A stretch of DNA of 64,000 nucleotides from Pegea sp. RAD2-039 (taxonomy: Eukaryota; Chordata; Thaliacea; Salpida; Salpidae). The notes beneath the pieces were generated by a model. The model was not told the origin of the DNA and ran no database searches. It saw only the letters and a program-made list of their open reading frames with translations. The stretch covers positions 310,001-374,000 of the forward strand of contig JAQGEQ010000318.1 of the NCBI GenBank assembly GCA_034620365.1, given 5' to 3'. Positions 1-8,683 of this stretch are shown here, piece after piece. The translations under genes were made by a program, and so were the position numbers. Numbering within the stretch: position 1 is the first letter of the stretch; every line of letters begins with the position of its first letter.

Positions 1-1370
1 CTTACTAAGCTTGAATCTCATTTATCGAGTCTTCTTTTTAAGAGGTCAACTTTTAAACAAGTCCTTAGTTTCAGCATGTATCTTGGTACTTGGTAAATCT
101 AAACTACTTTTACTTGGTTTATTGATCATTTTACATTCTTTACACAACTACGTAAGAAAACTGAAAAAAGACAGTAGCCTCTTTTTGTCATTTTCATCTA
201 ACACAGAAGATTAAATGCTTATTTCGTCATGCAGTATTTGAAATGACTCCATGCTTCACAGTAAATGTAATATACTCGTGATAATTACTTATTATTGATG
301 CTATCTAAGCATACACCTTAAGTGATAGATGTATTAGGATCTTTCTGTAATAAGTCAATATCATATATAAAGTATAACATATAAGCTTATTTAAATAATA
401 TAATAATTATGGCCACAATTTCCGATTAATAATATTTATATAAACGTAATTAAGACTTCTAAAATAAAAATATATTGAACACTAATAAGTGTTTATTAGT
501 AGTAAGTTTTGATTGTTTTTAATCAAACATGAAATTAAACGCAAGCAGGTTATTGATTAGCTTTCATAGTGAGTAAAAAATGGTTTGTCTACGATGCTAG
601 GAAAAGAAATTCTTTTATGATTATTGAAGTAAAACCATTAATTTTTCTCAATGTCATGATATTTGCATCGCATATGTCTTCTTGATCTTCTTTTTCTCCA
701 TCACTTGGTCAACATTTCTTTGAGATTAGGCAATCTGCAAGTTCTTTATTGTTTCTAAGCTAATCAAGTTGTAAAGTGACAAATAGTAGTCACAAAATCA
801 GAATCATAAAATCAGGAATAAAAATTTTATTAATTTGTGAATTGCTTTTAATATTCTACATAATAGAAGGTAATGTATTTGTTGCAATTCTTGTAAAATC
901 AAATGTTATAAAAGATCATCATACAAATTCAAGAGATGGAAAATAAACAGTTAAAAAAACTGCAAATTAGAAAATATTGACAATTTTCTTTTACAGAAGA
1001 CTTTATTCAAGTCAAACTTGATTTTAATCACAAACAGATTAGATATATTTTTCATCACTACAAAATTCTTTCAGTTTAAATGAACATTGATGTCAAATAG
1101 CAACTAAATAAAACATCTAATTTAATAAATTTCGTATTATTGATTATTACACTGATGTTTAAGAAGTTAAAACATACTATTTATTCATTTCAATCATACT
1201 TCAATCTAACTCTGTTATTTACCCTTTTAGTAAAACAAAATTTTATACAATTAATATATCAACGATTATGTATCTAAAAACATTTGAAATTTTAAAATCT
1301 AGTATCAACTTTATGTTAAATTAATATTTTTAGAATAATACAATTCAGCAAGAACTGAATTTGATTTTCA
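1..1370 (+). repeat. Spacer type S1, 5'-truncated by the window edge
   Basis: This stretch matches the S1 spacers after psiK, K4 and K7; compare 11-214 with 35182-35385 and 59860-60063. It is therefore the 3' flank of a further gene unit lying left of the window. It contains a 67-codon open frame at 11-214 (see the S1 open-frame entries) and otherwise AT-rich sequence without a recognisable gene. Near its end it lacks about 120 bp, including the TA-dinucleotide run seen in the S1 copies at 36551 and 61238. Confidence 0.8.
11..214 (+). pseudogene. S1 open frame, probable decayed coding fragment
   Basis: A 67-codon frame, rich in leucine, begins in the S1 spacer and recurs at 9047-9265, 35182-35385 and 59860-60063. 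The predicted peptide has a hydrophobic stretch (ILVLGKSKLLLLGLLIILHS) and a basic segment (YVRKLKK), but I recognise no family. In the 9047 copy a run of four T replaces five T just before the AGGAGG stretch. That places the frame in phase with an upstream ATG (MRATKLESHL), so the other copies look frameshifted. No expression signal is visible. It may be a fossil of an unrelated gene trapped in the repeat, or chance. Confidence 0.3.
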
Positions 1371-2169
1371 GAATTGTCTTGTAAGAGTTTCTATGAGGCT
1401 ATAAAGTATTCAGGAATTATGCAAAAATGAAAGTCCTATGGTCGTATATGTTTGCAGCTGTAACTTTTTCAAATATTATCAAAGATTTATAGTAAGTAAG
1501 TGCATATGCTGGAAGCATAAAGTCTGAAAGGTGGTAATTACTTCAGTTTTTTTTTTGTCAAAGCTTCGTATTCGAAAGCTGATGAAAGTATTACATTAAG
1601 CAAGTTTAGTTTAATAAGCTCATATCAATGTAAGATTGTTTTTTCTACTGATTAGATGGAATAACAACGAATTGGAGAAAATTTATTTCGGTTGTATATA
1701 AAAATGTGGATTATAAAATTTAGATAGATTCCAACTTTGTCGTCAAAGATACAAAATATTTTTACTTGGTAAAGAGTAATGTTTCCTAACGAACGCTGAA
1801 GTTATCTTTCCAAACTATGGATGAATAAGTTGTTTCAAAAAAAGGTGTAATAGTAAACCATGAAAGAAAATTTTTATTTATTGATCTCGAATTTACTTTT
1901 AATATCATAAACATCTATATAATAGACTTCTATTGTAAATTCAATAAATATATATAATTGAATTTCAATACAGAAAGTATCAATTTCTTTCTATCTACAT
2001 AGCTTATAAAGTTCAGCAGAAATTCTTTCAGTTGTTTAATAATTAGTTTGTCAGAGTTTTCTTTACATTTTTGAATAATTAAAATAAAATAACTGTTTGA
2101 CTTTATTGTTGTAACTAATAAAAGATAATCCCTTTAATAATCTCTTCAGCGACTTTTCACCAACCACCT

Positions 2170-2400
2170 CATGATAGCATCATGAAGCTTATTTGGGCTA
2201 ACCAATAACATCATTAATATCAATAGAAGCTGATATCAGCATTTGCATCAGTAGGACACCTGGTACATTTAATCTGGCATAATACAAAGCTATCTTTTAA
2301 AACTAAGGCGACCATTTATAGAGCGTTTGTCTCTTGTAAGCTATCGTACGTTAGCAAAACATGGACCTTGTCGAAAGCTAATGAAATTAAAATAAAAACT
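2170..2400 (-). other. Possible decayed coding fragment in block U
   Basis: Read on the minus strand, this less AT-biased section gives protein-like stretches broken by stops, for example LNVPGVLLMQMLISASIDIN followed, after stop codons, by YHEVVGEKSLKRLLKGLSFI. The same section recurs before every gene (for instance 11895-12130 and 21150-21380) with the same stops. It may be a fossil transposon or gene exon carried along in the duplicated unit. I recognise no family, and chance cannot be excluded. Confidence 0.2.
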
Positions 2401-2874
2401 TTCTGTTTTCGATTTTCTTGTTTCTGTCAAAAAAAAATTTAACGTGACAGCAAAAGATCTCAAACTAGAAAGTTTTGAAGCAAACTAATCTAACAATGTA
2501 GTTCATGCTAACATCAAAGGCTTCACATGCTCTACTACTTTTACTATTAATTTCAGAAAGGTCTTAAACAAATTATTTATTCTAGTTACTATATAATGTT
2601 AATTATGAAAATGATTTTTCGATTTCTTTCAACAAGTTAGAGAAAATAAAAATATTTTTTTAATTTTCTAGATTGATTTATTTTTGAAATTATTTTGTAG
2701 ATTTTTGGATATTTCTAATTTCGAATTATTTGAATTTTTTCTGATGATTTTTACATATGTTGTAATTATTCATTTATAGATTTTACAATTTTAAATTATA
2801 GTACTTTTATTTACAGCTACCTATAATATTATTTCAATAGTATTAGTAATTATAATATAACAGAAAAATATTTT

Positions 2875-2990
2875 GCCGCCGACGTAAATGGTTTTCATCA
2901 TTCGTTTTCAGATTACTGTCATCTGCTAATTAACTACTTGTAGCTAGCGTCTATCATTCTTGTAGTTGTCATTATTCTTAGTTGTCTTCT
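2875..2990 (+). promoter_or_regulatory. Conserved GC-rich motif block upstream of gene
   Basis: The motif GCCGCCGACGTAAATGG, with its following ATCATTCG and TGTCATCTGC stretches, is conserved before every gene. Copies start at about 12632, 21889, 31136, 38949, 47122, 55862 and 62850. It is one of very few GC-rich patches in the spacers and lies about 670 nt upstream of each ATG. It could be an enhancer, an alternative transcription start or a 5' untranslated exon. The role is inferred only from conservation and base composition. Confidence 0.3.
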
Positions 2991-3473
2991 TATTACTTTA
3001 AATAAATCTCTTTATAAGAATTATCTTTACTTTCAATAAAAATTTATCATCGTTTTGTTTTATCTAATATTTTTGTAATTTTTGGAAAACATTTTTAATT
3101 AATCTTTTTCTAAATTTTTCTTTTTATATCAAACTTTTTAAATTTATTTTATTGAAATATTTTCTTTTAATTTTAATGATGCTACTTGGTTAAATCGTTT
3201 CTATAATTTAATATATTTTCTTATGATTTTATTATTTTGTAGTTGAATTTAACTTGTTTAAACTTGGTGGTTTATGATTATAATAATTACTTTCTATCAA
3301 AATATGTTCGGCGTTTTACTGTTACAAGTTCTAAAAAATTTCTTTTAAAAGTTTGAAAAAAATTGCTAAAATTTAATTCAAATAATTATTTTAACTGTAA
3401 GATTATATATTATTTATTTTAGATTATTTATCTGATAATTCGATTTATTTGGTAGTTTTAAAATTAAACTGTT

Positions 3474-3481
3474 TATATAAA
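3474..3481 (+). promoter_or_regulatory. TATA-like box of K1
   Basis: TATATAAA lies 73 nt upstream of the start codon. The same octamer occurs at the same distance in K2 (13233-13240), K5 (39552-39559), K6 (47721-47728), K7 (56489-56496) and K8 (63450-63457). In an AT-rich spacer this is weak evidence alone; the fixed position and the conserved flank make it a reasonable core-promoter candidate. A second TATA-rich stretch lies about 20 nt further downstream. Confidence 0.35.
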
Positions 3482-3546
3482 TCAACTAATTCATTTATAT
3501 AACATCAACAGTTGGTAGATTTTCTAAACTTGTTAATTGCATCAAA

Positions 3547-6458
3547 ATGGTAGATAGATTAAATAGCAAAGTTGTTTTCGATTCAATTATGACACCTACA
3601 GATGATAAAAGGTTAGTAGAATTTTGTTTCTTCACTTAAAATTGTTCGCTAAGTAAACTTACTTTAAATTCACTTTTTATTTTAAATAAAAACAGATTAG
3701 AAAATTATTTATGTTGCATCTAAAAAGATTAACAACTTAAATTTTATCAATTTTAAATTGTAATTATTATTTTTCTAATTTGATTTAGAGTCATTTTAGT
3801 GTTACTCAATCATTTAAAAGAATTTAAATTTTATTGTTTTATTTATTTATAAATTTAAGAACTGAAATAAGTAATTGTGATTTTAATTATTCACTTTTTT
3901 TATTTTATCAAACTTGTTTCTAATTCTTTAATTATAATTTGATACTAAAGTAAATTATACTTTTAATAATTTTAGAGATGAAGTTTCGGAAGTTGATAAT
4001 TGTACAAATCTTCATCAACTTAAACTGAATGACTCTTCTGAAGATTCTCAGGTTCATGATGTTAGCATCAAAGTGAAATTAAATGAATTTGAAAGAAGTT
4101 TCAATTGTGACAAACGTATATTAGTTGCTGCTTCACCTTATTTTAAAGCAATGTTTCGTGGTAAGTTAGATTCAAGATTCAACTTCAATTGTGAAAATAA
4201 CTGAATATACAAAAAACTATTTGAATTTATTAAGGTGGTGGATTTAAAGAATCATATTCTCGTGAAGTTACCTTAAATGAGGTAGACCCAAATGTATTCT
4301 CTGATCTTCTAGGATACATTTACACAAACAAAATACAAATCAGTGAAGAAAATGTTGAGAAACTGATGATTGCAGATTCCATATTTCAAATAAATGGCTT
4401 AGAGAAGTTATGTAGCAAGTAAGCTAGTTTTATAATTCAGTTTCTTTCAATAGTTTTTGTAATTATACTTTATCAATTACAGCTTTTTGGAAAGTCAAAT
4501 AGAGATTTCCAACTGCTTCGAATTTGCAACATTTGCTGAGAATTATGGATTTTTGGAGCTTTCAACGAAAATAGGAAAATTTATTGGAAAAAACTTTATA
4601 GAAGTAAGAAAATAGAGAAATGTTATTTTCTTGACTAAAACATTTTAAGTAGAAAGATTTTTTCTACTTTATCAAGCTTAAATATTTATGAAATATTTAC
4701 TTGCTTCGTTATTTCTACTGATTTTGTTCTTTTCATATTTAATAAGAAAAAGTTTTTGATTGATCTCATGATTTTTACCAGATTTCAAAAAGTGATGAAT
4801 TCAAATTACAACCAGACTCTGTAATTTCTAAAATAATTTCAAAAGATGAGCTTCATGTGATTTGTGAATCCCAAGTATTCAATGCTCTTTTAGATTGGAT
4901 CAAATATGATTTAACTTCAAGAAAACATTGTTTAAATAAGTTAATTAAGAACGTAAGTATCTAGAAACTATAAAGTTGTAGACTTGTGAGTATAAAATTG
5001 TGATTTCTCTAGGTACGATGCTATTTAATAAATCCAAATTTTATTTCGATGAAATTAGAAAGTTGTAATGTAATTAGAGATACTTGTTATGAATATCTCA
5101 GCAAGGTCCTTGATGACCTCAAAGCTTACATCCCAATTGAAAGTAAGCCAAGACAACTTGATATTCGGCAGGTAAGATTATTTAATTAAATACTTTTCAC
5201 TTCAACCACTGACATATGACGTCACAGGTTATCTACATGGTTGATGGATTCAATAGATCTGATGACAAATCTTTGGAAAGTCAAAAGTTCCGTTTGTCTG
5301 AAACGGATGTTTGGTTTAAACTCCCAAAGATATGTCTTCGAAAAACTTGGGGATCTGTTGTCATCAACGGTTTCATTTACATGTTAGACTGGAATGGTGA
5401 TATGGAAAGGTTAGAAGCATGAAGCAAATGATGACATCATCATTGCAAACTAAATATGACGTCATCACATTTCTAGATACGACCCAATTTTAAATGAGTG
5501 GAAGAAGTGCAAAAGTTTAGAAGATAACTTTTATTTAGACGGTCGAATATGTTGGCCGAGATTTGGAGTTATTGAAAATGAATTGTACATTTTTCAAGAT
5601 TATTATGAAGATTATTATGAAGATTATTATTCAGAATATGATGAACATATTCATTATTTAAGAAAAACTAGAATAGTAAAGTGAGTGATGAAATGAGATT
5701 TCAACCAAAACTTCATTTGCCAAAAACTATTATGTTATTTCCAGATACGATCCGATCACTGATGAATGGACGCAAAGAGCTTCATTAAATAGATATCGTA
5801 ACTTTTTCGATTGTGCTGTCTTCAACCGGATGTTGTATGTTGTCGGTGGTTACGAATTGAATAACATAGTTGCTCGTGTGGAGAAATATGATCCACAGAG
5901 GGACGAATGGAGTTCTGTAAAATCGATGTTGACACCTCGAAGTGATCTAGGTATTTGTTGATGACGTCACGATGACGTTTTGATCTTATGATGGTAACTA
6001 ATTTTAAAATCATTATAGATGTAGTCACACTTGGCAACTATATCTACGCCATTGGTGGTGGGAATTACGGAGAAGAAAGTTTAAAAACTGTTGAAAGATA
6101 CGATGTCCTCAATGATAATTGGGAGTTTGTAGCAAGTATGAAATATGCAAGATACTTCCCAAAAGCTGTTGTCTTTAATAAGAAGATTTATGTTTTTGGT
6201 AAAACTTTTCTTATGTTTCGAATTGAAAAACTTTTTAATAAAATTTTTATGATGTTTACAATAATTTGCATAATTGTGATGAGCTTGTTGATTGTTTCAG
6301 GAGGTTATTATGGAAGAGATGATTTAGAAATTGTCGAATGTTACAATGAAGTAACAAATGAATGGAAAGAAGTTGCAAGAACGAATGAATGGGTTAGAGA
6401 AGTCATAGTCAGCTATCAACCATGTGTACCTGACATATGTGTAAATTTCCCATTTTAA
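3547..6458 (+). CDS. K1: BTB-BACK-Kelch protein (KLHL type), 11 exons, 604 aa
   Basis: Exons: 3547-3611, 3976-4160, 4235-4418, 4483-4603, 4782-4952, 5013-5171, 5228-5409, 5477-5680, 5745-5950, 6019-6198 and 6301-6458. All introns are GT-AG and the joined frame is open for 604 codons, the usual KLHL length. BTB spans about residues 49-150 (HDVSIKV, CDKRILVAASPYF, FRGGGFKES). BACK spans about 150-290 (NFLESQIEISNC, DELHVICESQVFNALLDWIK). About five to six Kelch blades follow, with the YDP-x-x-EW and VVGG patterns. Proteins of this family normally recruit substrates to CUL3 ubiquitin ligase in the cytoplasm or nucleus; that role here is inferred. K1 has K where the other copies have E in the SPYFEAMF segment. 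Exon 8 carries a (DYYE) repeat. The ATG is the first in a conserved context and is shared by all copies. Confidence 0.9.
5217..5224 (+). promoter_or_regulatory. TGACGTCA palindrome at the 3' end of intron 6
   Basis: A perfect CRE-type palindrome sits three bases before the exon 7 acceptor. Further copies lie in intron 7 (5457-5464) and intron 9 (5962-5969), and the same three sites recur in each full gene of the array. CRE octamers bind CREB/ATF factors in animals. Their location inside small introns could equally reflect a genome-wide repeat or a splicing role. The read-through of this intron end (MTSQ) is not a real protein start. Confidence 0.45.
5598..5634 (+). repeat. 12-nt coding repeat in K1 exon 8
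   Basis: Three consecutive near-copies of a GATTATTATGAA unit encode DYYEDYYEDYY inside a Kelch loop. The number and form of units differ between genes: one in K2 and K3, about four in K4 and K6, none in K5 and K7. All length changes keep the frame, so the loop length is a variable coding minisatellite. Confidence 0.8.
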
Positions 6459-6466
6459 TAAATAAA
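6457..6466 (+). terminator. Polyadenylation signal overlapping the K1 stop codon
   Basis: The stop TAA at 6456-6458 shares its last bases with AATAAA at 6457-6462, and a second AATAAA follows at 6461-6466. A GT-rich stretch lies about 50 nt downstream. Cleavage 10-30 nt after the hexamer would leave a 3' untranslated region of only about 20-40 nt. K2, K4, K5 and K6 have the same pair of hexamers; K3 and K7 keep only the first because the second reads AATCAA. Confidence 0.65.
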
Positions 6467-6529
6467 TTTTACTAGTAGATTGCTGTGAAGTTTATTTTCA
6501 GTATAAAGTTGCTTTTGAGGTCGTGTTTA

Positions 6530-7592
6530 TTTTCAAAAATATTTAGAATAAAATCAAAATGTTCTTTCATGAATATTTTCATATTTTTTAATTGTTTGAT
6601 AATTTACAAAATATAAAAAAGTTTGTTAGAATTTAGAGATTTATTTTAATCATCAAATCAGATCTTTTTTGTTTGAAGTTATTTAGAAATTGAAGTTCAT
6701 TAAATTTTTAACAAATTTTTGTCTAATAAGAAACAAATTCTGTGAAATTAGAAAATTTATTAACGATACATCTTATAGTGAAGTTCTAAACAAAAGTAGG
6801 ATTTGATTAATTACTAAAAGTTAACGATTTAAAGATTTGTTCATTCGTCATTTTCGACATAAACGAAAACGCATTCAGTTCTGACTACAAAATTTTATAA
6901 TAAATTGTTTAATCAAGATAAAAACTAAAAAAATATTTCACTTTATTCAACGAAATTTTACAACTTTTATAAATATTTTTATAAGTATCATTGACCTCGT
7001 CAATGATTTCATATAACATGATACCATGTTTCAAGGTTCTTGTGGTTTATTCTGTACATTAGTCTGACTTTCTCATTATTATTTCTTTGAATATTATGAT
7101 GAGATAAAATGTTAGGGGCTCTGAAACTCGCCCAGAAACACAAACAGATTCACAAGGTTCTCTTATTATAGATTTTATGGTGATAACCAGAATTACATAC
7201 AGATAGATATTTGAGGTTTTTAAACTTGTGGCCTGAAACATCTGCAGCGATGATATTGACCTCAATAATAAAAGCAATTACAGCAAATAACTTCTATTTT
7301 TATCTGAAAAATAATTTCCTGGTGAGAGTTAACTCAAAGAATTTAAAGAATATTAACTTCACTAAACAAATTTGTCAAACTATTTTACTTGCTTATAATA
7401 TTATACAAAGAGAAAGTTTCTACAATTAGTTTACTATTTTAATGTATGCTCTTTACTTATAATAATATCAGAATAGTGAACACTGTTTCAAAGTTTTTAT
7501 TAACATCAAATTTATCAAACTGAATATAAAGTATTAAGTTAAAAACAGACTAATATCTGATAATATGTCAAGTTAAAAATATACAAAATTTG
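6530..7592 (+). repeat. Spacer type S2, truncated copy after K1
   Basis: This is the first 1.06 kb of the S2 spacer; compare the stretches starting near 16258, 25500, 41480 and 50790. At about 7592 it switches abruptly into intron 7 of a Kelch gene, which begins pseudogene psiK. The remaining 2.2 kb or so of S2, with its candidate minus-strand genes, is missing here. Open frames on both strands at 7059-7429 recur in every S2 copy but overlap each other and show no known domain. Confidence 0.8.
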
Positions 7593-8604
7593 TACATCAT
7601 CATTGCAAACTAAATATGACGTCATCACATCTCTAGATACAACCCAATTTCAAATGAGTGGAAGAAGTGCAAAAGTTTAGACGATAAATTGCGTATGACG
7701 AAAATTGAAGTTATTGAAAATGAATTGTACATTCTTGAAGATTATTATGATTTTGAAGCAGATGATGATGATTCTGATTATTTGAAATAAACAGATTGAT
7801 AAAGTGAGAGATGAAATGACATTTCAACCAAAACTTCATTTGCCAAAAACTATTATTTTATTTCCAGATACGATCCGATCACTGATGAATGGACGCAAAG
7901 AGCTTCATAAAATAGAAACTGTCTCTTTTTCGGTTGTGCTGTCTTCAACCGGATGTTGTATGTTGTCGGTGGTTACGGTTTGTATAACCCAGTTTCTTGT
8001 GTGGATAAATATGATCCAGAGAGGGACGAATGGAGTTCTGTAAAATGGATGTTGACACCTCGAAATGCTCTAGGTAGTTGCTGATGACTTCACGATGACG
8101 TTTTGATCTTATGATGATAACTAATTATAAAATCATTAAAGATGTAGTCACGCTTGGCAACTATATCTACGCCATTGGTGGTGGGAATTACAAAGAACAT
8201 TTAAAGACTGTTGAAAGATATGTGTCCTCAACGATAATTGGGAGTTTGTAGCAAGTATGAAATATGCAATAGACTTCCCAAAAGCTATTGTCTTTAATAA
8301 GAAGATTTATGTTTTTGGTAAAACTTTTCTTATGTTTGGAATTGAAAAACTTTTTAATAAAATTTTTATGATGTTTACAATAAGTTGCATAATTGTGATG
8401 AGCTTGCTGATTGTTTCAGGAGCTTTACTTGATGCTGATGATGAAGAAAATGCAGGTCAAGAATGTTATGTTAAAATTGTCGAATGTTACAATGAAGTAA
8501 CAAATGAATGGAAAGAAGTTGCAAGAACGAATGAAAGGTTTTATCAAGTCATAGTCAGTTATCAACCATGTGTACCTGACATATGTGAAAATTTCCCATT
8601 TTAA
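7593..8604 (+). pseudogene. psiK: 5'-truncated Kelch pseudogene (exons 8-11)
   Basis: Starting inside intron 7, this copy has recognisable exon 8 (7637 to about 7803), exon 9 (7868-8073), exon 10 (8142-8317) and exon 11 (8420-8604). It lacks exons 1-7, so it has no BTB, no BACK and no promoter. It is also broken internally. Exon 8 runs into TAA at 7788-7790. Exon 9 has TTA changed to TAA at 7908-7910. Exon 10 has lost one base near 8221, where GATATGATGTCC reads GATATGTGTCC. Exon 11 carries about 24 extra bases encoding an acidic stretch (DADDEENAGQE). Its exon 9 loop (YGLYNPVSCV) matches K7 rather than its neighbours. Confidence 0.9.
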
Positions 8605-8683
8605 TAAATAAATTTTACTAGTAGATTGCTGTGAAGTTTATTTTCAGTATAAAGTTGCTTTTGAGGTCGCGTTTATTTTCAAA

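Larger units (their letters stand above)
1371..3546 (+). repeat. Common upstream block U of K1, short form
   Basis: This block precedes every gene of the array. The K1 copy lacks the internal segment of about 0.77 kb found before K2-K6: around 1640 the sequence goes directly from the TCAATGTAAGAT stretch to the TTTCTACTGATTAGATGG stretch. It contains a palindrome-rich section near 2150-2400 (CATGAT-AGC-ATCATG hairpin), a GCCGCCGACG motif at 2875-2884 that stands out from the AT-rich surroundings, and a TATA-like box at 3474. No intact gene is visible. Confidence 0.8.

Noticed and set aside
5216-5422. ATG-led frame starting MTSQ before each exon 7 (also 14978, 24226, 33473, 40234, 49458 and 58234)
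   Set aside because: The MTSQ codons are the end of intron 6 (TGACGTCACAG). The real coding part is exon 7, entered by splicing after CGGCAG.
5822-6037. Antisense frames across exons 9-10 (also 15566, 40728, 40765, 50039, 58535 and 58765)
   Set aside because: They mirror the coding bias of the Kelch exons on the other strand, have no independent splice or start signals and match no family.
5988-6458. Frame of about 156 codons at each gene end, read as one protein
   Set aside because: It fuses exon 10, the 102-nt intron 10 (hydrophobic KTFLMF...LLIVS) and exon 11. The intron length happens to keep phase, but removing it restores an unbroken Kelch blade (YVFGGYYG).
7059-7429. Overlapping 72-codon frames on both strands in S2
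   Set aside because: Both strands are open over the same DNA and no domain is recognisable. Near-perfect conservation is explained by recent duplication of the whole spacer.
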